A stretch of DNA of 64,000 nt from Plesiomonas shigelloides. Lineage in GTDB: Bacteria > Pseudomonadota > Gammaproteobacteria > Enterobacterales > CAMTGL01. Both the position numbers and the translations under genes were made by a program. Below are positions 17,011-27,022 of this stretch, piece after piece (the stretch's first letter is position 1; each line of letters opens with the position of its first letter). The DNA is taken from NCBI RefSeq assembly GCF_900087055.1, contig NZ_LT575468.1, positions 1,860,001 through 1,924,000 on the forward strand, in the 5' to 3' direction. Under the pieces are notes generated by a model. It saw only the letters and a program-made list of their open reading frames with translations, made no database searches and was not told the origin of the DNA.

Positions 17011-19392
17011 TTAGCAAGCTCCTTGTCGCTCAGCCTGTTCGGCCAGATACAACCAGGTTTCCACCACCGTATCTGGGTTTAACGAGACACTGTCGATCCC
17101 CTGCTCCAGTAGCCAGGCCGCAAAATCAGGGTGATCCGATGGGCCTTGTCCACAAATCCCGACATACTTACCTTGCCGTTTCGCGGCCTGAATCGCCATC
17201 GCCAGCAGCGCTTTGACCGCCGCATTACGCTCATCAAACAGGTGCGAGATGATGCCGGAGTCTCTATCTAGCCCCAGCGCCAGCTGCGTCATATCATTCG
17301 AGCCGATAGAAAAGCCGTCAAACAGTTGCAAGAACTCATCGGCCAACAGGGCATTCGATGGGATTTCGCACATCATGATCACTTTCAGCCCTTGCTCCCC
17401 GCGTTGCAGACCTTGCTCGGCTAACAACGCCAGCACGGATCGCGCTTCATCCGGTGTACGGACAAACGGGATCATCACCTCGACATTCGTCAGCCCCATC
17501 ACCTCGCGCACGCGGCGAATGGCCGCGCACTCCAGCGCAAAGCAATCACGGAAGGATGCCGAAACGTAGCGCGACGCACCGCGAAAGCCCAGCATCGGGT
17601 TTTCTTCGTGCGGCTCATAGCGCTCACCACCCACCAAATTGGCATATTCGTTGGACTTAAAGTCTGACATCCGCACAATCACCCGCTTCGGCCAAAATGT
17701 CGCCGCTAAGGTGGCGATCCCTTCCGTGAGTTTGCTGATATAAAACTCAACCGGATCGGCATAGCCCGCCATCATCCCGCGAATAATGTGCTGCAATTCA
17801 GCTGGCTGCTGCTCGAAATTGAGCAAGGCTTTCGGGTGCACGCCTATCATGCGGTTAATAATGAACTCCAGTCGTGCCAAGCCCACCCCTTCGTTAGGTA
17901 AGCGCGCGAAATCAAAGGCGCGATCGGGGTTACCTACGTTCATCATCACTTTCAGCGGCAGTGGCGGCATCGCATCAATCTGTGAGCTTTGCACGCTGTA
18001 CGGCAATATGCCTTGGTAGATAAAACCGGTGTCACCTTCGGCGCAAGATACCGTAACCGGCATACCATTATGCAGCGTCTGAGTGGCATCACCGCAGCCG
18101 ACCACCGCCGGAATACCCAGCTCGCGGGCAATAATCGCCGCATGACAAGTTCGTCCACCGCGATTAGTCACGATCGCCGCCGCTCGCTTCATGACTGGCT
18201 CCCAATCCGGATCGGTCATGTCAGTCACCAGCACATCCCCCGGTTGGACTTTGTCCATCTCATCGATACGCGCCACAATGCACACCGTACCGGCACCGAT
18301 TTTATGGCCGATGGCACGCCCTTCGGCCAACACCTCACCGGCTTGCTCCAAACGGAAACGCTCGGTGACTTGCTGATTTGCCTGCACTGTCTCCGGACGC
18401 GCCTGCACAATATACAGTCGGCCATCGAGCCCATCTTTGGCCCACTCGATATCCATCGGGCGACCATAATGACGCTCGATCACCAGCGCCTGACGTGCCA
18501 ATTGCTCCACCTCGGCATCGCTGAGGGAGTAGGTTTGCGCACGCGCCGCGTCCACATCACACACTTCGACTTGCTTACCGTGCTCAGCGCTGCCCGAGTA
18601 GACCATCTGCACCCGCTTCGAGCCTAACGTCCGACGCACAACTGCCGGACGCCCCGCTTCCAGCGTCGGCTTATGGACATAAAACTCATCCGGATTCACC
18701 GCGCCCTGCACTACCATCTCCCCCAATCCATAGGACGAGGTAATAAACACCACCTGATCAAAGCCAGATTCCGTATCCAACGTAAACATCACGCCCGATG
18801 CCGCTTTATCTGAGCGCACCATGCGCTGGATCCCTGCCGACAACGCCACGCCTTTGTGGTCATAGCCTTGATGCACGCGATAAGAGATCGCGCGATCATT
18901 AAACAGCGAAGCAAACACATGTTTCACCGCCAGCATCACGGCATCTAACCCGCGCACGTTCAAAAACGTCTCTTGCTGACCGGCAAATGACGCATCCGGC
19001 ATATCCTCCGCCGTGGCCGACGAGCGCACCGCAAACGAGCCTTCCGCATGCATATCCGCACTTAGCTGTGCATACGCCTCAGCAATAGCCTGCGTTAACG
19101 CGGGCTGGAATGGTGTATCCACCACCCATTGCCGAATTTGCGCCCCCGCTTTTGCCAGTGCACGTACATCGTCCACATCCAGCGTATCCAATAATTGATG
19201 GATACGTTGATTCAACCCGCTTTGCTCCAGAAACTCATTAAATGCACGCGCCGTGGTGGCAAAACCATCCGGCACACTGACGCCCAACCCAGACAGATTG
19301 GCGATCATCTCGCCAAGCGACGCATTTTTACCCCCAACACGGTTTACATCATTCATGCCTAACTGGTGATACCAGAGTACATACGGTTCCAC
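17011..19392 (-). CDS. ppsA: Phosphoenolpyruvate synthase
   Basis: Gluconeogenic enzyme making PEP, AMP and Pi from pyruvate, ATP and water. Domains: N-terminal ATP-grasp pyruvate-phosphate-dikinase domain ([20 protein letters not shown]), central phosphohistidine domain with the swivelling catalytic His in [19 protein letters not shown] (about residue 420), and a C-terminal TIM-barrel PEP-binding domain ([27 protein letters not shown]). The open frame begins with TTG at 19413, but a GTG at 19392 has GGAGAGG just upstream and aligns with the E. coli N-terminus ([12 protein letters not shown]), giving 793 residues. Four 14-bp tandem repeats lie 23 bases upstream. It is divergent from its regulator gene ppsR. 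Confidence 0.96.
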   Translation of the reverse strand: MEPYVLWYHQLGMNDVNRVGGKNASLGEMIANLSGLGVSVPDGFATTARAFNEFLEQSGLNQRIHQLLDTLDVDDVRALAKAGAQIRQWVVDTPFQPALTQAIAEAYAQLSADMHAEGSFAVRSSATAEDMPDASFAGQQETFLNVRGLDAVMLAVKHVFASLFNDRAISYRVHQGYDHKGVALSAGIQRMVRSDKAASGVMFTLDTESGFDQVVFITSSYGLGEMVVQGAVNPDEFYVHKPTLEAGRPAVVRRTLGSKRVQMVYSGSAEHGKQVEVCDVDAARAQTYSLSDAEVEQLARQALVIERHYGRPMDIEWAKDGLDGRLYIVQARPETVQANQQVTERFRLEQAGEVLAEGRAIGHKIGAGTVCIVARIDEMDKVQPGDVLVTDMTDPDWEPVMKRAAAIVTNRGGRTCHAAIIARELGIPAVVGCGDATQTLHNGMPVTVSCAEGDTGFIYQGILPYSVQSSQIDAMPPLPLKVMMNVGNPDRAFDFARLPNEGVGLARLEFIINRMIGVHPKALLNFEQQPAELQHIIRGMMAGYADPVEFYISKLTEGIATLAATFWPKRVIVRMSDFKSNEYANLVGGERYEPHEENPMLGFRGASRYVSASFRDCFALECAAIRRVREVMGLTNVEVMIPFVRTPDEARSVLALLAEQGLQRGEQGLKVIMMCEIPSNALLADEFLQLFDGFSIGSNDMTQLALGLDRDSGIISHLFDERNAAVKALLAMAIQAAKRQGKYVGICGQGPSDHPDFAAWLLEQGIDSVSLNPDTVVETWLYLAEQAERQGAC

Positions 19393-19414
19393 GGCTCGCC
19401 TCTCCTGTGTCAAT

Positions 19415-19470
19415 GCGATGTTTTCAGTCCGATGGTGTTAGTGCGATGTTTCTAGTGCAATGCTGCTAGT
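19415..19470. repeat. Four tandem 14-bp repeats upstream of ppsA
   Basis: Units at 19415-19428, 19429-19442, 19443-19456 and 19457-19470, consensus GCGATGTTTCTAGT on the + strand, each differing at one to four positions. They end 23 bases before the proposed ppsA GTG start, so they lie in its leader or promoter. Confidence 0.8.
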
Positions 19471-19686
19471 ACAAGGGATTCATTCACTCGGCGCGCCTTC
19501 ACTGACGCCATACCGAGCATCAATTTTCGTGCGTTGGTTTACGTTTCTGGTGTTTCAGATTGGTGTTTTTCCGCGCCTGATTCAGTATGGACTCAGATTC
19601 AATCAGTGAAATGAAACTCTAGCCATCACCGCCTCTGCGCCACCGGATAGCACTGTGGTGCACCCCCCTGTTACGGAGCCACCTGC

Positions 19687-20520
19687 ATGTCATCTCATCT
19701 GGAACGGACGGTATTTTATATCTCAGACGGAACGGCGATCACTGCCGAAGTGTTGGGGCACGCGGTTCTTTCACAGTTTCCGTTAACCCTGCAACAAATC
19801 ACCGTGCCGTTTGTTGAAACGCCACAGAAGGCCGAAGCGATCCGGCAGCAAATAAATTCCTGCTATCAAAATAGCGGCTCACGCCCATTGGTGTTTTATT
19901 CCATCGTGATGCCGGAAATTAAAGCGATCATCGAGCGCAGCGAAGGTTGTTGTCAGGATATTCTGAATACCTTAGTCACCCCGATACAAAATGAGCTGCA
20001 AATTGCCCCAACCCCAACCCTGCATCGAACCCACGGGCTGGCGCGCGGTAACTTGGAAAAATATGACTCCCGCATCGCCGCGGTCGAGTTTGCTCTGGCG
20101 CACGATGACGGCATTTCGCTGCGTAATATGGAGCAGGCTGACGTGATTTTGTTGGGGGTATCGCGCTGCGGTAAAACCCCCACCAGCTTGTATATGGCGA
20201 TGCAATTTGGTTTGAAAGTCGCTAACTACCCGTTTATTGCCGATGACATGGATAACCTCACCCTGCCTGCGGCACTCAAACCGTTTCACGGTAAACTGTT
20301 TGGTTTAACCATTCATCCAGAGCGTTTGATGGCAATTCGCAGTGAACGGCGCGATAACAGCCGTTATGCGTCGTTACGCCAATGCCGATTGGAGCTGACC
20401 GAGGTTGAACTGCTATATCAACGCGAGCGAATTCCCTTTATCGATACAACCAACTTCTCGGTAGAGGAGATCTCAACCAAAATTATGGACATCATGCAGC
20501 TTAACCGTCAGATGTTTTAA
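19687..20520 (+). CDS. ppsR: PEP synthase regulatory protein PpsR (bifunctional kinase/pyrophosphorylase)
   Basis: DUF299 enzyme that inactivates PpsA by ADP-dependent phosphorylation of an active-site Thr and reactivates it by Pi-dependent pyrophosphorolysis. The 277-residue protein shows the family start [22 protein letters not shown], the P-loop-like [15 protein letters not shown] and the C-terminal [13 protein letters not shown] follows GGAGCCACCTGC. It is divergent from ppsA, so substrate and regulator are neighbours, as in E. coli. Confidence 0.96.
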   Translation: MSSHLERTVFYISDGTAITAEVLGHAVLSQFPLTLQQITVPFVETPQKAEAIRQQINSCYQNSGSRPLVFYSIVMPEIKAIIERSEGCCQDILNTLVTPIQNELQIAPTPTLHRTHGLARGNLEKYDSRIAAVEFALAHDDGISLRNMEQADVILLGVSRCGKTPTSLYMAMQFGLKVANYPFIADDMDNLTLPAALKPFHGKLFGLTIHPERLMAIRSERRDNSRYASLRQCRLELTEVELLYQRERIPFIDTTNFSVEEISTKIMDIMQLNRQMF

Positions 20521-20620
20521 ATTTAGACAATCTGCTAACGATTCCTGCCATTGTGTAGGGAATCGATACCTATCTTGGCCGGACTGCTTGCAGCGCGGAT
20601 AAATTCCGTTATTGTGTGTT

Positions 20621-20636
20621 TGTGAGTCTCTTCACA
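20621..20636 (+). promoter_or_regulatory. CRP-like palindrome before aroH
   Basis: TGTGA (20621-20625), six bases, TCACA (20632-20636). Both halves match the CRP core. It is 33 bases from the aroH start, close to or downstream of the likely transcription start (TTGCAG/TATTGT at 20588-20615 region), so repression is more likely than activation if it is used. Confidence 0.4.
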
Positions 20637-20669
20637 GCGCGTCTGTATGAAGTTACCAAGAGAATTTAG

Positions 20670-21719
20670 ATGTCTATTAAAACTGATGAGTTACGCACTG
20701 AGCGCGTTGACAGCTTAGTCACGCCTGCTCAGCTGGCTGACGATTATCCACTCGATGATCAGGTCGCCGCGATGGTATTGCAGGCCAGAACCTGCATTGA
20801 AAATATTTTAAGCGGACAGGATCCGCGCCTGCTGGTGATTGTCGGCCCTTGCTCCATCCACGACCCGAAGGCCGCGCTGGACTACGCCAACCGCCTGCAT
20901 GCTTTGCATGAACGTTATCAGGATCGCCTGTTTATCGTCATGCGCACCTATTTTGAAAAACCGCGCACCGTGGTGGGCTGGAAAGGGCTGATTTCCGATC
21001 CGTTCTTGGATGGCAGCTATCAGGTCAACGAAGGGATCCGCATGGCGCGCAAGCTGCTGGTGGATATCAACGCGATTGGCCTGCCTACCGCAACCGAATT
21101 TTTGGATATGGTGACCGGTCAGTACATTGCCGATTTGATCAGCTGGGGCGCAATTGGTGCCCGTACCACCGAAAGCCAGATCCACCGCGAGATGGCATCA
21201 GCGCTTTCGTGTCCGGTCGGCTTTAAAAACGGTACTGACGGCAACGTGCGTATCGCTATTGATGCAATTCGCGCTTCCCGTGCGCCGCACATGTTCTTAT
21301 CGCCAGACAAAACCGGCCATATGACCATTTACCGCACCTCAGGAAATCCATTCGGGCATATTATTCTGCGCGGTGGTAAAGATCCGAACTATCAAGCGAA
21401 ACATGTGGCCCAAGCGTGCGATCGTCTGCGGGAGTTTGATTTAGCCGAACATCTGGTGGTGGATTTCAGTCATGGCAATTGCCAGAAACTGCATCGCCGT
21501 CAGCTAGATGTGTGTGATGACGTGTGCGGCCAAATTCGCGCCGGCTCACGAGCCATTGCCGGCATCATGGCCGAAAGCTTCCTCACCGAAGGCGCACAAA
21601 AAGTCGTTAACGGTCAGCCGTTGGTGTATGGGCAGTCAATTACCGATCCTTGCCTGAGCTGGGCAGATACCGAAAAACTGCTGGAAAAACTGGCCGACGC
21701 GGTCAACGCACGTTTCTGA
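20670..21719 (+). CDS. aroH: 3-deoxy-7-phosphoheptulonate (DAHP) synthase, AroH type
   Basis: First enzyme of the shikimate pathway, joining PEP and erythrose 4-phosphate. The 349-residue protein matches the Trp-sensitive E. coli AroH more closely than AroF or AroG at its N-terminus (KTDELRTERVDSLVTPAQLA). Conserved blocks: VIVGPCSIHDPKAAL, the metal Cys of that segment, RTTESQIHREMASALSCPVG, KNGTDGN and VDFSHGNCQK. Downstream of ppsR as in E. coli, which places PEP supply beside PEP use. A CRP-like palindrome lies just upstream; I see no clear TrpR operator. Confidence 0.93.
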   Translation: MSIKTDELRTERVDSLVTPAQLADDYPLDDQVAAMVLQARTCIENILSGQDPRLLVIVGPCSIHDPKAALDYANRLHALHERYQDRLFIVMRTYFEKPRTVVGWKGLISDPFLDGSYQVNEGIRMARKLLVDINAIGLPTATEFLDMVTGQYIADLISWGAIGARTTESQIHREMASALSCPVGFKNGTDGNVRIAIDAIRASRAPHMFLSPDKTGHMTIYRTSGNPFGHIILRGGKDPNYQAKHVAQACDRLREFDLAEHLVVDFSHGNCQKLHRRQLDVCDDVCGQIRAGSRAIAGIMAESFLTEGAQKVVNGQPLVYGQSITDPCLSWADTEKLLEKLADAVNARF

Positions 21720-21739
21720 AATCGGTGATTAACGGCTAT

Positions 21740-21784
21740 ACTCATCCCGTTATCTGGCTGATGGCCATGGCGGGATGAGTTTCT
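21740..21784 (+). terminator. Terminator-like hairpin after aroH
   Basis: ACTCATCCCG (21740-21749) / CGGGATGAGT (21771-21780) with an inner palindromic loop, followed by TTCTCT. A 10-bp stem with a modest T-run. Confidence 0.6.
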
Positions 21785-21895
21785 CTCCTTCCCTATCGTG
21801 TTATTTCTTTCCATCACGACTATCATGCACTGCGCATGAGCGCATCATGATTAGCCATCACCTCAAACCGGCTTTCGTTATCAAGAGGTTCGATA

Positions 21896-22330
21896 ATGCA
21901 GCACGCGCAGTATCCTGACGCCTTGTGTCCCGGCGATCACTTGGTTTCTCCACGCCCCGGCTATTCTCATCACGGCATTTATATCGGTAATAATACCGTG
22001 ATCCACTACTCCGGCCTGCACCGCAATGCGGTCAGCGGCAGTGTGTGTGAAATCAGTGTGGATGAATTTCATGCCGGTTTTGGTTTTCGCGTACAAAACA
22101 ATAAGGGCCGATACCAAGGGCAAGAAGCCGTGAAACGCGCACGTAGTCGCCTTGGGGAAGATAAGTATCACTTGCTGTTTAACAACTGTGAGCACTTCGT
22201 GCATTGGGTTTTGCACGGCAAAGCCCGCAGTCAGCAGGTTAACAATGCGTTGATTGGCTTGACCACCGTGGTTCTCACCGGCGTAGGTCGTTGGGCGTTA
22301 AAAAAATACCGTGGCAGCGAACGGGTGTAA
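21896..22330 (+). CDS. LRAT/NlpC-P60-like (H-NC) domain protein
   Basis: 144-residue protein of the lecithin:retinol-acyltransferase-like papain fold. The catalytic pattern is clear: HHGIYIG (His26), a second His in VIHYSG (His37) and NNCEHFV (Cys98), giving the His-His-Cys triad. A hydrophobic segment near the C-terminus (about residues 114-134) suggests a membrane tail, as in eukaryotic LRAT/HRASLS enzymes. Bacterial members are thought to act as thiol acyltransferases or hydrolases on lipids or peptides; the substrate here is unknown. ATG follows AAGAGGTTCGATA. It stands alone between aroH and rlhA. Confidence 0.8.
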   Translation: MQHAQYPDALCPGDHLVSPRPGYSHHGIYIGNNTVIHYSGLHRNAVSGSVCEISVDEFHAGFGFRVQNNKGRYQGQEAVKRARSRLGEDKYHLLFNNCEHFVHWVLHGKARSQQVNNALIGLTTVVLTGVGRWALKKYRGSERV

Positions 22331-22432
22331 TCCCCCTTCGCCTATCCACGGCATGTTGAATGTTGATTGCGCCTGTTATTGTATTGAGTTGATTGAGCGT
22401 GTTAGGCGTTATCGAGATGAAATTTTGCTAAA

Positions 22433-24292
22433 TTAGCTCGCGCTACGCTGTACTTTGCTTTTCAGTTTGCCCAGCACATGCATCTCGCAGCGCTTACAAT
22501 CAAACTTCAGACGGAAAATGTCGTTACCCATCTCCAGCACCAGCGGATCCGGCTTTAATCCCTTCACCTCTTTCGGACACATATTCTGGGTATAGCGCAA
22601 ACAGTGCTTGGTGATCATCAGCGACACTTCATCCGCTTCCTGATTCAGCTCATAAGCCGGCGCAATGTCATCGACCCCATGCATGCGATAGAAATTTTCC
22701 GCAGCATGATTATACACATTACCCAGATAACTGAGATTTTCCTGTGGGAAAGCCGGATTACCAACGGCCTGATGGCGCAGCGGACGCTGATAGCCATTGA
22801 TGCGCGCCACTTCTAACGCCTCGACCGCCTGACGACGTAACGCATTTAGCGCAGAAACAGGAATAAACCATGCCTGCTCTAATGTCACATCGATGTGCTG
22901 CGAGTAGAACAACGTGTTGCCCAGTTTAGCCAACTGCTCACGGATACTCTGGAACGCACGCTCAGGGTTGTTCGCCGGACTCTTCTCTGCCACTAACGGG
23001 ATGCTAACACTAAAACCTTGCTCATCGGTCATCTGCAACAGGAAACCGTCAGTGGTTTCGCTAAAGTGCTGCGTGACACCAATCTGGCGAGTCGCGGATT
23101 CTTTTTCCAGCGTGCCGTCAAACACCTGATCTCGGTTACGGTACAAAACCGTATTTACCGTCAAACCCCGTACCGGCTCTGCCGTAAACAAGCGACGACC
23201 ATCCGCACGGTTTACCCGCAACCCATTAACCACCTGACGCGCATTGAAATAGCACAGGCCATCACCGTTGTTAAACTCCGTCTCACCGCTCACTTCAAAC
23301 CAGTTCGGGCCAACGCGAGTCACCTTACCCACTTCCTCACCGATATATTTCGGCGTGCGGAATGAAGTGATTGTTGGCTGACGCCCCAACAAGAAGTAAT
23401 CGGTGCTACCTCGGTTGAAGGTTTTATCAGGATTCGGCACAAAGCTGTACTGACTGCGTCCTGCAGAAGAACGCGACAGTTCAGGACGCTCTTCCAAAAT
23501 CTCATCCAAGTGCTGGCGATACCACGCCGTCACATTCTTGATGTAGGAGAGATCTTTCAAACGGCCTTCGATTTTGAACGAACGAATACCGGCATCGATC
23601 ATCGCACGTAAGTTGGCCGTTTGGTTCATGTCTTTAAGGGATAGCAGATGTTGATCTTGTACCAGCGTCTCCCCTTCTCGGGTTTTCAATGAGCATGGCA
23701 CGCGGCAAATCTGCGCACATTCACCACGGTTAGCACTGCGGCCGGTTAACGCATGACTGATATAGCACTGACCACTGTAGGCCACACACAGCGCACCGTG
23801 GATGAAAAACTCCAGCTGTACTGACGTCTGCTCAGATACCGCGCGGATCTGCTCCAAACTCAGCTCACGAGCCAGCACGACTTGTGAGAAACCGACATCC
23901 TGCAAGAAACGGACTTTCTCCGGTGTGCGGTTATCCAACTGCGTACTGGCATGCAGCGCAATCGGCGGCAGATCACATTGCAGCAACCCCAGATCCTGCA
24001 CGATCAACGCATCCGCGCCCGCATTCCAGATTTGATGCGCCAGCACTTCCGCTTGCGCCAATTCGCTATCTTTCAAAATGGTATTCAGTGCCACAAACAC
24101 CTGCGCACCATAGCGATGCGCAAAGGCCGCCAGTTGCTCAATGTCTGCCACACTGTTGCCGGCTGCTGCACGGGCACCAAAGGCCGGACCGCCGATATAC
24201 ACTGCATCCGCACCATGTTTGATTGCTTCAATACCAAACGCCAGATTTTTGGCCGGCGCCAGCAGCTCTAACCGGTTATCTCTTACCATCAT
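22433..24292 (-). CDS. rlhA: 23S rRNA 5-hydroxycytidine C2501 synthase RlhA (YdcP, U32 family)
   Basis: U32-peptidase-family enzyme that hydroxylates C2501 of 23S rRNA using prephenate-linked chemistry with an Fe-S cluster. The 619-residue sequence follows E. coli YdcP: RLELLAPAKN, HGADAVYIGGPAFGAR, IEFF-type block LEFFIHGALCVAYSGQCYIS with GRSANRGECAQICR cysteines, RSFKIEGRLKDLSYIKN, FNRGSTDYFL, and C-terminal Cys pairs (ITKHCLRYTQNMCPK, KFDCKRCEMHV). It is longer than the paralogue TrhP/YegQ (about 450 residues), which decides the assignment. It stands alone on the - strand. Confidence 0.92.
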   Translation of the reverse strand: MMVRDNRLELLAPAKNLAFGIEAIKHGADAVYIGGPAFGARAAAGNSVADIEQLAAFAHRYGAQVFVALNTILKDSELAQAEVLAHQIWNAGADALIVQDLGLLQCDLPPIALHASTQLDNRTPEKVRFLQDVGFSQVVLARELSLEQIRAVSEQTSVQLEFFIHGALCVAYSGQCYISHALTGRSANRGECAQICRVPCSLKTREGETLVQDQHLLSLKDMNQTANLRAMIDAGIRSFKIEGRLKDLSYIKNVTAWYRQHLDEILEERPELSRSSAGRSQYSFVPNPDKTFNRGSTDYFLLGRQPTITSFRTPKYIGEEVGKVTRVGPNWFEVSGETEFNNGDGLCYFNARQVVNGLRVNRADGRRLFTAEPVRGLTVNTVLYRNRDQVFDGTLEKESATRQIGVTQHFSETTDGFLLQMTDEQGFSVSIPLVAEKSPANNPERAFQSIREQLAKLGNTLFYSQHIDVTLEQAWFIPVSALNALRRQAVEALEVARINGYQRPLRHQAVGNPAFPQENLSYLGNVYNHAAENFYRMHGVDDIAPAYELNQEADEVSLMITKHCLRYTQNMCPKEVKGLKPDPLVLEMGNDIFRLKFDCKRCEMHVLGKLKSKVQRSAS

Positions 24293-24393
24293 CAGTCAGC
24301 AAAACCCTGTAAAACCCGAGGAATTAAGGGGCGAGAGTGTATACCAATCAGCATTCTGTTACCAATCTTGCCCCGATGTAGGTGGTAAATGGG

Positions 24394-24570
24394 TTACTCG
24401 CCTTTAAGCGCGATATTGAACACTTCACGCCCCTGCGCTTCCACTTTCAACCGCATATGATTTGGGGTGTTTTCCATCACCAAAATGTTGATATCCGCCT
24501 CATCACCAAGGTGTTTACGGATCACTGTCAGCAATTCATCTGCTACTGAATCGAGATTAAGTTCAGTCAT
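24394..24570 (-). CDS. Unknown 58-residue protein upstream of rlhA
   Basis: Small acidic protein with no hydrophobic segment (ADELLTVIRKHLGDEADINI ... NHMRLKVEAQGREVFNIALKG), predicted helix then strands. I do not recognise the family. The frame opens at a TTG (24585) and has two ATGs; the ATG at 24570 has GAGG nine bases upstream and is chosen. It lies 101 bases upstream of rlhA on the same strand and may be cotranscribed with it. Confidence 0.55.
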   Translation of the reverse strand: MTELNLDSVADELLTVIRKHLGDEADINILVMENTPNHMRLKVEAQGREVFNIALKGE

Positions 24571-26256
24571 AACCATCCGCCTCAAGTATGATCGTCACCC
24601 GCTAGCCATGCGAAATATTACGCATGCCCAATAGTGCGGTATGAACAGGTTTCTTCTCATTGATTCGTTAATGTCGCCGCTACCAGCCTTTACTTCAGCT
24701 AGTCACACCCTTACGGTTTCATCCTGAATGACTGCATTCCTGTTCACTCATCCTTAAGCGCGATCCGTACCGTTACTCCTGCGTACTGCTTACCTGTAAG
24801 ATAACGTCGATTTAACACTGTTTTTTTATACAGTGCATTATGGCAATTCTCGTCATGATGTCCAGTCTGTTTTTACATCCTCGAGCACATCAAGTTCAGC
24901 CAGTGTAATTACCTCCGCCTCAAACACGTTTAGCCAATCCAATCAAATTTCAAGCATAGACCAATTTTATGCGCTTGTGATGCGAGTCAATTTATCGACA
25001 GCAAAAATCAGCAACAACATAGACCGCCAATCAATTAACGCCTTTATCCATCAATTGTGATTTAAATGATATATATGATAGTAGTCCGCAAAATCATCAT
25101 GACTTGTAATCATTTGTTAGGAATGTTTTTACATTCTCACCTAACTACCTCGGGTAAGAATCCCACTTTTCAGTCCCAGATAAAAACCGGTTATGTGGCC
25201 GCTAAGAATCATCAGCAAAGAAAGCAAAAAGATTAGAAGAAAGACAAAAGAAGAGGAATGAAAAAAGGAAAAACAACACACTACAGGTACGCGACAAGGT
25301 AAATAACAGACAGGTAATCAGGATCAATTTAGATCTGCAGCCAATAATCTCCCCTTTCGGTAGTCTATTATCCTATCCACATAACTCGCATAATCCACCT
25401 AACATCGTGGCCTATAAATGTCATATGACAGAAACTAAACGTCCTGTACGCATAGCAGAAAAGTTACTCATCTTGGTAACGTTGATTTAAAATTTTGTAG
25501 CGACATTGAGTAGAGCAATTACTCAGCAGCAGGCTAGATACTACAGTAATGAAAACACCGACATAACACGCGATTCAAAAATACACAGCTCCAAAAATAC
25601 ATTCATAAAATGATTGCTGTGATGATACGCCGGATAATAGTACTAACCATAAACCGATACTCCCCTATAAAAACTGAGTAAACACCTCGAAAATACCTCG
25701 GAGTAGTCATAGCCAAACGGCGTATTACTGTTTTTACTCTCGCCAAGCATTACCGGCAGTTACTATCCAAACGTCCACAGCCTGATTGTAAAATATCAGG
25801 CAAAATAAGGGCATCAATCAACTGAGCCTATCTTCGCTCGTGGCAGTATTTTTTATATTAAAAACAATAACGTTACTGATAATTCATAAACGAAAAAAGG
25901 AGCCTTTCGGCTCCTTTTGAAATCATGACATTACACAATGTCGCACTAACTCTATAGTTATATTCTTTGTACTGTGCTTGCACGTTGTAAAACAGCACCC
26001 TGACGTTAGACAAACTCACGATATAACAGCATATACCGGTTAAGATCAGAGATACTGCGGGTCACTCCGAAAACCCATAATGACGAACGGATGGGGAGAC
26101 TGTTGCCAGCACCGCAGCTAACACTACATTACCGCGCACCACATTACCGCGATTTAGCGCTATGGCTTACTTAGTCATAGCTCTCTGCGGCAGTCAGGTA
26201 CGTTTAACCCAGCCATTCGCCACTGAAACATTATCCGTTTGCAGACGCGGTCAAAC
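24571..26256. other. 1.7-kb gene-free AT-rich stretch before hns
   Basis: No frame here looks coding; the longest (24833-25060, + strand) is Ser-rich with no ribosome-binding site. It holds a purine-rich tract (about 25206-25275), many A/T runs, a terminator at 25893-25918 and a 6-bp hairpin GACATT/AATGTC at 25927-25942. It could be a decayed gene, an AT-rich H-NS-bound region or untranslated RNA; I cannot tell which. Confidence 0.5.
25893..25918 (-). terminator. Intrinsic terminator, stronger leftward
   Basis: GGAGCC (25899-25904), loop TTTC, GGCTCC (25909-25914), flanked by six A on the left and four T on the right. Read on the - strand it ends in six T. It lies about 340 bases past the hns stop, so either hns has a long 3' tail or another short leftward transcript ends here. 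Confidence 0.75.
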
Positions 26257-26673
26257 TTACAGAGTTTTGATCAGGAAAGTATCCAGAGACTCACCTTTCT
26301 CCAGCGCTTTAGCAATTACGCTCGGAGTACGGCCTTGGCCAGTCCAGGTTTTAACTTCGCCGTTTTCATCCAAGTATTCGTACTTAGGTGCACGTGGCGC
26401 GCGCTTACCCTGCTTCTTCGCTGGCTCTTTTGCCACGATATCCAGCAGATCGTTCAGATCAATACCGTCTTCTTTCAGCATTTCGCGGTACTGTTCCAGT
26501 TTACGCGCACGCTCTTCTTCTTGCGCTTTCAGCGTGGACAGCTCTTCACGACGTTCTTCAACAACGACGGTCAGCTTTTCCAGTACAGATTCTAAAGTTT
26601 CCAGATCCACTTCGCGGGCAAATGCACGCAGAGAACGAATGTTTTTAAATAAGCTAATAATTTCTTGTGACAT
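26257..26673 (-). CDS. hns: Nucleoid-associated silencer H-NS
   Basis: 138-residue H-NS family protein that binds AT-rich DNA and silences transferred genes. The N-terminal coiled-coil dimerisation/oligomerisation region (about residues 1-83: [40 protein letters not shown]) is joined by a basic linker ([17 protein letters not shown]) to the DNA-binding domain with the core [12 protein letters not shown]. Compared with StpA the linker and length fit H-NS better, but paralogue choice is not certain. ATG follows GTTGCATTCATT. A good sigma70 promoter lies upstream. Confidence 0.93.
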   Translation of the reverse strand: MSQEIISLFKNIRSLRAFAREVDLETLESVLEKLTVVVEERREELSTLKAQEEERARKLEQYREMLKEDGIDLNDLLDIVAKEPAKKQGKRAPRAPKYEYLDENGEVKTWTGQGRTPSVIAKALEKGESLDTFLIKTL

Positions 26674-26742
26674 AATGAATGCAACTAACAGATATTGTTC
26701 TAATAGTAAGCCATCATAGATAATGATGACTGCGAGACTTCT

Positions 26743-26771
26743 ATAATAGAACGAATTTCAGCATCTGCCAA
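26743..26771 (-). promoter_or_regulatory. hns promoter
   Basis: On the - strand: -35 TTGGCA (26766-26771), exactly 17 bases, -10 TATTAT (26743-26748), about 70 bases before the hns start codon. Confidence 0.65.
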
Positions 26772-26854
26772 TATATACTGTCGATTAAATTGCAATTCAC
26801 CCATTCAGATAACCCTGATGAATATCAGGAATTGAAAATATCTACGATATTTCG

Positions 26855-26925
26855 GCGACATTCATCGTTTAAATGTCGCGGCACACTCATCCGATCAGCA
26901 TTAACAAATGCACGACATTTGATCA
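26855..26925. repeat. Inverted copies of CGACATT upstream of hns
   Basis: GCGACATT (26855-26862) and AATGTCGC (26872-26879) form a perfect 8-bp inverted repeat with a 9-base gap; a further CGACATTT lies about 30 bases on. It lies roughly 85-155 bases upstream of the hns -35 element and may be an operator or a 3' hairpin of rlmG. Confidence 0.45.
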
Positions 26926-26951
26926 GGCGCAAAGTATCACGCCACAAAAAA

Positions 26952-26986
26952 CCAAACAAATACGGCGCTGCTCACGCAACGCCGTA
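26952..26986 (-). terminator. Terminator of rlmG
   Basis: TACGGCG (26961-26967) / CGCCGTA (26980-26986). On the - strand it is followed by a TTTGTTTGGTTTTTT tract, 37 bases after the rlmG stop. Confidence 0.65.
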
Positions 26987-27022
26987 CCGATTTAGCTCTA
27001 GCATCATCCGACAAGCCGTCTT

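Noticed and set aside
24833-25060. Rightward 75-codon Ser-rich frame in the gap before hns
   Set aside because: No ribosome-binding site, no recognisable protein, low-complexity composition.
26162-26719. Rightward 185-codon Ser/Arg-rich frame
   Set aside because: Antisense shadow of hns; no ribosome-binding site.
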